NCBI GenBank assembly: GCA_910577805.1
Contig: CAJTOE010000035.1
Location: 1-17,428, forward strand
Source: an uncultured Oscillospiraceae bacterium
GTDB taxonomy: Bacteria > Bacillota > Clostridia > Oscillospirales > Oscillospiraceae
Direction of reading: 5' to 3'
DNA length: 17,428 nt
Positions 14,011 to 17,428 of this stretch are shown here, one piece after another. The position numbers and the translations under genes were made by a program. The notes beneath the pieces are model-generated. The model saw only the letters and a program-made list of their open reading frames with translations. It was not told where the DNA came from and ran no database searches. The first letter of the stretch is position 1; every line of letters starts with the position of its first letter.

Positions 14011-14648
14011 CTGGCCTGGTTTTAAAGGATTTTTTAATGATGCGCAAGACGCTGAAAACCTATGTGTTGTTTTTCGTACTCTATTTTGGAATGTCCATTG
14101 CCGGGATTTTTCCCATCAGTGTTGCTACATCCATGGTAACCATGATTATTGCTGTTCTGCCAATCTCTACCTTTTCTTTTGATGAGATGGCGAAATGGGA
14201 CCGGTACGCGGTCTCCCTGCCTCTGGGCCGGCGGGAGGTGGTAGGAGCCCGGTATCTGTTCATTCTTCTTCTGCTGCTGGCGTCCGCCGCGGCTGGACTG
14301 CTCAGTGTAGTGCTGACCTCTCTTATGGGGAAGGAGGAGATGGCGGAAATGCTGGCCACATTGCTGGTGACCATAACCTATGGCCTGATCCTCAACGGCA
14401 TTATGACCCCTCTGGTTTACAAGATGGGTCCCGAACGCGCCCGGACGTATCTGTATATCATTGTTTTTGCACCGATGATTTTATTTTTCCTGGCGGCGCG
14501 GCTGGAGCTGATGGACCTGTCCGGGCTGAAATCGGTCCCGGAGGAGGTAGTCATGCTGATCTGTTACCTGCTGCCAGTGGCGGGGCTGGCAGGACTGGGG
14601 CTGTCTTATCTGGCTTCCTGCCGTATCTATGAGAAAAAAGAATTTTGA
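14007..14648 (+). CDS. ABC-2 type permease, 213 aa
   Basis: This is the membrane partner of the preceding ATPase. About six hydrophobic segments are visible (roughly 18-36, 38-56, 85-110, 120-140, 150-168 and 182-205). The conserved cytoplasmic segment FSFDEMAKWDRYAVSLPLGR, then REVVGARY, is characteristic of the ABC-2 membrane 2 type permeases that accompany short YtrB-like ATPases. The start ATG overlaps the ATPase stop by 4 nt. The C terminus is basic and cytoplasmic (YEKKEF). No obvious terminator follows; a new extended -10 promoter appears 40 nt downstream. Confidence 0.88.
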   Translation: MTGLVLKDFLMMRKTLKTYVLFFVLYFGMSIAGIFPISVATSMVTMIIAVLPISTFSFDEMAKWDRYAVSLPLGRREVVGARYLFILLLLLASAAAGLLSVVLTSLMGKEEMAEMLATLLVTITYGLILNGIMTPLVYKMGPERARTYLYIIVFAPMILFFLAARLELMDLSGLKSVPEEVVMLICYLLPVAGLAGLGLSYLASCRIYEKKEF

Positions 14649-14665
14649 CGCTTTCCACAAAGCAC

Positions 14666-14695
14666 TTGTGCCAGCACACCCTTTTATGGTATAAT
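14666..14695 (+). promoter_or_regulatory. Extended -10 promoter for the 47-aa gene and aag
   Basis: TATAAT (14690-14695) is preceded by TGG at 14687-14689, giving an extended -10. A weak -35 TTGTGC (14666-14671) lies 18 nt upstream. The first ATG is at 14722, after a GGGAGGGTG ribosome site. Confidence 0.7.
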
Positions 14696-14721
14696 AAGCC
14701 CAGAAAGGGAGGGTGAGCCGT

Positions 14722-14865
14722 ATGACAACCAAGGAAGCCATTCGGGAGCTGAAAATCGTCCGCAACTACTGCAACGCCAAGTCCATCCCCGCCATAGACT
14801 ACGCCATCCGGGCGCTGCGGGAGAAAGCGGAGCAGGAGACCCAGGCCCCAGGGGAGAACCAGTGA
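14722..14865 (+). CDS. Small helical protein, 47 aa, coupled to the glycosylase gene
   Basis: The ATG at 14722-14724 follows GGGAGGG with suitable spacing. The frame reads MTTKEAIRELKIVRNYCNAK and continues SIPAIDYAIRALREKAEQET to a short Pro/Gly tail. It is amphipathic helical with no TM or signal, and the pattern (x-KEAIRxLK, then a helix IDYAIxALREKA) is like small clostridial proteins found as separate ORFs or inside phage genes. Function is unknown. Its TGA overlaps the GTG start of the glycosylase gene (GTGA), so it probably sets that gene's translation. It has a good promoter, ribosome site and codon use like its neighbours. Confidence 0.78.
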   Translation: MTTKEAIRELKIVRNYCNAKSIPAIDYAIRALREKAEQETQAPGENQ

Positions 14866-15488
14866 AGCCGCGTCGAGATCCCGCCCGTTTCGGGCGGGAC
14901 TTTTTTCTCCAGGACACGGTCCAAGCGGCCAGGGCGCTTCTGGGGGCGCACATCGTCCGGGAGTGGGCAGGCCGGCGGCTGGTGTGCGCCATCACCGAGA
15001 CGGAAGCTTATATCGGCCGCATAGACAAGGCCTGCCATGCCTACGGCTACAAGCGTACCCCACGGACGCAGACGCTGTACGCCCCGCCGGGGACTGCCTA
15101 TGTCTACTTGATTTACGGGATGTACCACTGTCTGAATTTTGTCACCGAGCCGGAGAACGAGCCAGCCGCAGTCCTCATTCGCGGGGCGGTCCCCGTGGAG
15201 GGCGCGGAGGAAATGGCCTGGGCACGGTTTGGAAAATCCGTGTCTGACCTGAGCCGGTATCAGAAGAAAAACTTCCTGAACGGCCCTGGCAAGCTGTGTC
15301 AGGCTTTGCACATCACCCGGCAGGACAACGGCACAGATATGACCCAAAACGGCGGGCTGTACGTCTGTCCGGGCAAAATTTCAGGGGAAATCCAGACCGG
15401 CCCCCGCATAGGCATCGACTACGCGGAGGAGGCGGTGGATTTCCCCTGGCGGTTCTGGGTGGAACCAAATCAGGTGACGTGCGTGTGA
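14862..15488 (+). CDS. DNA-3-methyladenine glycosylase (AAG/MPG family), 208 aa
   Basis: This base-excision repair enzyme removes alkylated and deaminated purines from DNA. It belongs to the Pur_DNA_glyco (AAG) family, not the AlkA/HhH type. Key residues align with human AAG: ETEAY (46-50) supplies the catalytic Glu48 and the intercalating Tyr50, His59 follows in the DKACHA segment, and YLIYGMYHCLN (82-92) and LNGPGKL (139-145) are conserved. The length is standard. The start is GTG 14862, overlapping the upstream stop; no alternative start exists before the conserved FFLQDTVQAARALLG. A terminator-like hairpin lies inside codons 7-15. The 3' end overlaps the opposing rhomboid-like gene by 19 nt. 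Confidence 0.93.
   Translation: MKPRRDPARFGRDFFLQDTVQAARALLGAHIVREWAGRRLVCAITETEAYIGRIDKACHAYGYKRTPRTQTLYAPPGTAYVYLIYGMYHCLNFVTEPENEPAAVLIRGAVPVEGAEEMAWARFGKSVSDLSRYQKKNFLNGPGKLCQALHITRQDNGTDMTQNGGLYVCPGKISGEIQTGPRIGIDYAEEAVDFPWRFWVEPNQVTCV
14880..14906 (+). promoter_or_regulatory. Terminator-like hairpin inside the aag coding start
   Basis: CCCGCCCG (14880-14887) and CGGGCGGG (14891-14898) form a perfect 8-bp GC stem with a TTT loop, followed by AC and six T residues (14901-14906). It begins 15 nt after the 47-aa gene's stop. Translating ribosomes on aag would melt it; otherwise it could terminate transcription. Confidence 0.6.
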
Positions 15489-16339
15489 TTGTTGATGTGG
15501 TCCATGCAGTAGCAGTAGTAGCCGCTGCACTTGGAGCAGTAGCGGAACTCCATGTTGGGATTATCCGCGTCGGTGACGCCGCAGACAGCGCACTTGTGGA
15601 GATAGCCCCGGCGCTGCTGGACCTGTTTCTGGGCTTTTTTGAAGTTGATGGTCTGGGGCCGGGACCGGTAAGCGGCCCGTTCCCCGGTCCGGCGGACCAT
15701 GCCGGTGAGGTCGTCCCAGAAGAATACCAGGTAGTTGAACAGCGCCACAATGGGGATGAGGGCCATCAAAGGCTGTCTGGAGAACAGGCTCCCCAGGATT
15801 TCAAGGGCAAACAGGGCTGCGTCCAGCCAGGCGAGCCACTTGACTTTCACCGGGATAATAAAGTATATCATAAATTGGGTGTCCGGGTAGAGGGTAGCGA
15901 AGGCGAAGAACAGGGACATGTTGACATAATACATGTTCGCACTCAATATACCAAGGGGCTGTCCAGCGGCGAAGTAGATGGCGAAGCCCACCAGGATGTT
16001 CAGCGCAACACCCAGTCCGTAAAAGAGGGAGAACCGGGCGGTGCCCCACTGGCGTTCCAGGGTGGTTCCGAGGAAATAGTAAAGCATCAGGGAAAAGACG
16101 AACCAAATGGGGTGGCTGTTGATGGGGACGAAGATGAAGGTGAACAGCCGCCAGATTTCCCCCCGCAAAATCAGTCCAGGGTAGAAGCCAATCAGGGTGG
16201 TCAGACTGATCTGGGTGGAAAACATGTCCAGCAGAAAGACGGCGACATTGCCAATGGCGATGTACTTCATCAGATTCGGGATGCCGAAATTGGGGTGATT
16301 GTAGCAAAAGCGGTCCAGCCAGCGGGAAAGTGCGCTCAT
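15470..16339 (-). CDS. Rhomboid/Derlin-like pseudoprotease with C-terminal zinc-type Cys/His cluster, 289 aa
   Basis: This is a polytopic membrane protein with about six TM helices (roughly 24-42, 66-92, 104-124, 130-151, 167-187 and 190-208). Rhomboid-superfamily signs are GEIWRLFTFIF (60-70, the WR motif) and LGTTLERQWGTARFSLFYG (90-108). The catalytic pair is not evident: the GxSG serine motif is replaced by LGILSANMYY (129-138), and the last helix (PIVALFNYLVFFWDDL) has no AHxxG histidine. It is therefore probably a non-proteolytic, Derlin- or iRhom-like protein that might bind or present membrane substrates. A cytoplasmic tail carries a likely zinc site: C250, C253, C268, C271, C276, C278, H281, H285, H287. 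An AAAGGAGGG site precedes the ATG. It is monocistronic and overlaps aag tail to tail. Confidence 0.75.
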   Translation of the reverse strand: MSALSRWLDRFCYNHPNFGIPNLMKYIAIGNVAVFLLDMFSTQISLTTLIGFYPGLILRGEIWRLFTFIFVPINSHPIWFVFSLMLYYFLGTTLERQWGTARFSLFYGLGVALNILVGFAIYFAAGQPLGILSANMYYVNMSLFFAFATLYPDTQFMIYFIIPVKVKWLAWLDAALFALEILGSLFSRQPLMALIPIVALFNYLVFFWDDLTGMVRRTGERAAYRSRPQTINFKKAQKQVQQRRGYLHKCAVCGVTDADNPNMEFRYCSKCSGYYCYCMDHINNHTHVT

Positions 16340-16380
16340 GGACAGCCCTCCTTTAATTTCCAGATTTATTCCTACCCTTC

Positions 16381-16409
16381 ATTCTACCCGTTTTTGGAGA
16401 AAAAGTCCA
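16381..16409 (-). promoter_or_regulatory. Probable promoter of the rhomboid-like gene
   Basis: Read on the minus strand, TGGACT (16409-16404) and TAGAAT (16386-16381) are 17 nt apart, about 42 nt upstream of the ATG. The -10 matches consensus at five of six positions, the -35 at four. Confidence 0.5.
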
Positions 16410-16502
16410 TGAAAAAAGTGTGAATATTTTTTGGAGATGTCTTGACGGCTTATTTTACAGGTAAAAAACCAAAAGCCAGCACGGTGAATGTCAAGATAAA
16501 AA

Positions 16503-16530
16503 TGGACTTTTCCATAAAAAGGAATAGGAT
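16503..16530 (+). promoter_or_regulatory. Weak promoter candidate of repeat copy 1
   Basis: TGGACT (16503-16508), 16-nt spacer, TAGGAT (16525-16530). It ends where the TGTAACACA arm begins, so the transcript would start inside the repeat. A matching arrangement (16-nt spacer) occurs at copy 2, which raises its credibility. Confidence 0.35.
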
Positions 16531-16573
16531 GTAACACAAGAGCCAAGACGTCAGCCGGGTGGGATGTGTTACA
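16521..16573. repeat. Paired inverted repeat, copy 1
   Basis: GGAATAGGA leads into TGTAACACA (16530-16538). Then come a 26-nt loop containing TCAGCCGGGTGGGA and the arm TGTGTTACA (16565-16573), a perfect 9-bp inverse of the first arm. The same layout recurs at 17026-17100. Confidence 0.8.
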
Positions 16574-16605
16574 GAACGTCAGGGAAAACCTGGCGTTCTT
16601 TTTTT
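16573..16605 (+). terminator. Intrinsic terminator / attenuator-like hairpin
   Basis: An 11-bp stem pairs 16573-16583 (AGAACGTCAGG) with 16589-16599 (CCTGGCGTTCT), including one T/G wobble. The loop is GAAAA and a T run ends at 16605. It starts on the last base of the TGTGTTACA arm. No gene ends just upstream on this strand. ACGTCAG in the left arm (16576-16582) is duplicated at 16548-16554, giving an alternative partner for the right arm. Confidence 0.8.
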
Positions 16606-16696
16606 GTGCGGCGGTCGCGGGAAACGGGGCGCTTTCGCCTGTTTGCGGCGAGGGCGACAACTCAAGGCCCAGAGGGATTAGGCCCCCGCCCTCAAA

Positions 16697-16711
16697 AAAG
16701 TATAGCACTTT
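16697..16711. repeat. AAAGT/ACTTT inverted repeat, oriT-like candidate
   Basis: Arms AAAGT (16697-16701) and ACTTT (16707-16711) flank ATAGC. The core AAAGTATAG equals my recollection of one arm of the pMV158-type (MOBV) transfer origin, but the other arm is shorter here. It is a candidate nicking region only. Confidence 0.25.
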
Positions 16712-16810
16712 GAAATCCGCATAGGCAAAGCCGCAAAACCAAAAGGCGGTTCGGGCTCGAATCTAAGGCCCGGAGGTCCCGGCCAGAGGCCAGGGGAAAG
16801 GAAGGTGAAT

Positions 16811-17011
16811 ATGGCAGAGAATTGGAAGGACCTACGCATAGCAGAGCAGCGGGTAAATGAACTGTTGTATCTCTGGGAGAGCGAGACAGAGGAACCCTGG
16901 AGCCAGGACTGGCGGCTGAAACTCAACGAGGCAGAACAAGAGTTGGTGGCGGGCTGGGACGAAAGCTGGCTAAAGGGATTGTACAATCGGCATATCAAAT
17001 CAAGAGCTTGA
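16811..17011 (+). CDS. Small acidic hypothetical protein, 66 aa
   Basis: The frame also allows GTG 16805, but ATG 16811 with AAAGGAAGG 5 nt upstream is the better start. The protein is Trp-rich (six W residues), Glu-rich and helical (MAENWKDLRIAEQRVNELLY, then SWLKGLYNRHIKSRA at the end), with no TM or signal. I do not recognise the family. It lies between the two copies of the TGTAACACA repeat and upstream of a ribbon-helix-helix gene, as small accessory genes do in mobilization modules. Its likely leader carries the attenuator-like hairpin about 205 nt upstream. Confidence 0.68.
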   Translation: MAENWKDLRIAEQRVNELLYLWESETEEPWSQDWRLKLNEAEQELVAGWDESWLKGLYNRHIKSRA

Positions 17012-17035
17012 TTAGAAGGGTGTACGGAATAGAAC
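17008..17035 (+). promoter_or_regulatory. Weak promoter candidate of repeat copy 2
   Basis: TTGATT (17008-17013), 16-nt spacer, TAGAAC (17030-17035), immediately followed by TGTAACACA. The -35 overlaps the stop of the 66-aa gene. Same geometry as at copy 1. Confidence 0.35.
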
Positions 17036-17100
17036 TGTAACACAGCCAGAGGGCCGCTGCGGCGCAGATCAGCCGCACGGTGGGGAAGGGATGTGTTACA
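17026..17100. repeat. Paired inverted repeat, copy 2
   Basis: GGAATAGAAC (17026-17035) leads into TGTAACACA (17036-17044). A 47-nt loop with TCAGCCGCACGGTGGGG follows, then TGTGTTACA (17092-17100). Arms are identical to copy 1, and the flanks GGAATAG and GGGA before the right arm are shared. Unlike copy 1, no terminator follows; the next gene starts 44 nt on. Confidence 0.8.
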
Positions 17101-17143
17101 ATGAGCTTGCCTACCGGCTATACGGGGAGAAAGGCATGGGAAT

Positions 17144-17428
17144 ATGGCGCAGAAAAATAACATCCGGAGCATCCGGTTTTCGGACGAACTGGCGGAACTC
17201 ATCGACCGCCAACAGGGACAGACATTCACGCAGAAATTCGAGAATCTCATTACCCGCTGCGTGTGGGAGCTGCCGCAGAGAGAGAAACAGCTCCAGCAAA
17301 TTCAGGAAAGAATCCGGCAGGAGCAGGAGCGGCTGTTTCAGCTACAGAAAGCGTCGGAGGAGCTGCGGATGCTGGAACGGGATATTCAAAGTGCCCAACA
17401 TTATTTCGGGATTGTAGAACGGCGGGCC
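17144..17428 (+). CDS. Ribbon-helix-helix plus coiled-coil protein, 5' part (runs off window)
   Basis: ATG 17144-17146 follows a GGAGAAAGG site by about 10 nt and the frame is open for 95 codons to the window end. The first ~45 residues (NNIRSIRFSDELAELIDRQQ, then GQTFTQKFENLITRCVWEL) fit a ribbon-helix-helix DNA-binding fold: a short beta strand (IRSIRFS) and two helices. From about residue 47 it becomes a long charged coiled coil (REKQLQQIQERIRQEQERLF). This layout is seen in relaxosome accessory (MobC-like) and plasmid partition proteins of mobile elements. With the inverted repeats 44 nt upstream, it could bind those repeats; that is inference. The gene beyond the window, possibly a relaxase, would decide. 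Confidence 0.72.
   Translation, partial: MAQKNNIRSIRFSDELAELIDRQQGQTFTQKFENLITRCVWELPQREKQLQQIQERIRQEQERLFQLQKASEELRMLERDIQSAQHYFGIVERRA

Larger units (their letters stand above)
16440..16810. other. Gene-free region, probable left part of a mobile element
   Basis: No convincing ORF lies between the rhomboid-like promoter and the 66-aa gene. From left to right it holds an AT-rich stretch to about 16530 and the first copy of the TGTAACACA/TGTGTTACA repeat (16530-16573). A strong terminator (16573-16605) comes next, then a GC-rich stretch with an AAAGT/ACTTT inverted repeat (16697-16711) and small GC hairpins (CCGC/GCGG near 16731-16748, GGCC repeats near 16767-16795). Repeats plus a downstream ribbon-helix-helix gene suggest a transfer-origin or maintenance region. 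Confidence 0.45.

Noticed and set aside
15296..16423. Plus-strand 375-aa open frame opposite the rhomboid-like gene
   Set aside because: No domain, and it would contradict a well-formed membrane protein with a good ribosome site on the other strand.
16548..16605. T-box riboswitch
   Set aside because: The GGGTGG stretch is superficially like a T-box, but the specifier stem and the antiterminator bulge sequence are absent.
1..17428. tRNA or rRNA genes
   Set aside because: No tRNA cloverleaf with CCA end or rRNA-like sequence was recognised by eye in the intergenic regions.

Overview
The window looks like chromosomal DNA of a Gram-positive gut anaerobe of the Clostridia, most likely in or near Oscillospiraceae (Flavonifractor, Lawsonibacter or Intestinimonas type). 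The support is high-GC genes with AGGAGG-type ribosome sites, sigma-A style promoters, a ClpE-like zinc-finger unfoldase, a DUF5711-type beta-propeller protein, a group II ECF transporter core without a dedicated S component, and a GC-rich palindromic MITE of a kind I associate with these genomes. The genus is inference.

Left part (1-8000). The 3' end of a Clp-type AAA+ gene closes with an intrinsic terminator. A methyl-accepting chemotaxis gene with its own promoter follows. It converges, across a near-perfect bidirectional terminator, on a minus-strand block read right to left: an XRE-TruA fusion, a DUF5711-type membrane-anchored propeller, a CvpA-type membrane protein and a ClpE-like ATPase.

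Middle (7900-12770). A ~250 bp MITE separates the XRE-TruA fusion from a divergent gene for an 88-aa protein. That gene has a full-consensus promoter with a 17-bp palindrome over its -10. A second minus-strand operon runs from a TTGACG/TATACT promoter through a SAM methyltransferase, a 68-codon two-TM gene broken by an in-frame TGA (ATGA overlaps at both ends), ecfA1, ecfA2, ecfT and a small coiled-coil gene built from 21-bp repeats.

Right part (12680-16340). A self-contained YtrA-type module (GntR regulator, ABC ATPase, ABC-2 permease) is followed by a 47-aa helical protein translationally coupled (GTGA) to an AAG-family DNA glycosylase. The glycosylase overlaps tail to tail with a rhomboid/Derlin-like pseudoprotease that has a C-terminal Cys/His cluster.

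Right end (16440-17428). The character changes. There is a duplicated motif with TGTAACACA/TGTGTTACA arms, an attenuator-like terminator, a small acidic ORF, an AAAGT/ACTTT inverted repeat resembling part of a MOBV nic region, and the start of a ribbon-helix-helix plus coiled-coil protein. This is probably the edge of a mobile (conjugative or mobilizable) element. The strongest candidates for something undescribed are this paired-repeat leader system, the XRE-TruA fusion with its palindromic divergent promoter, and the TGA-interrupted small membrane gene inside the ECF operon.
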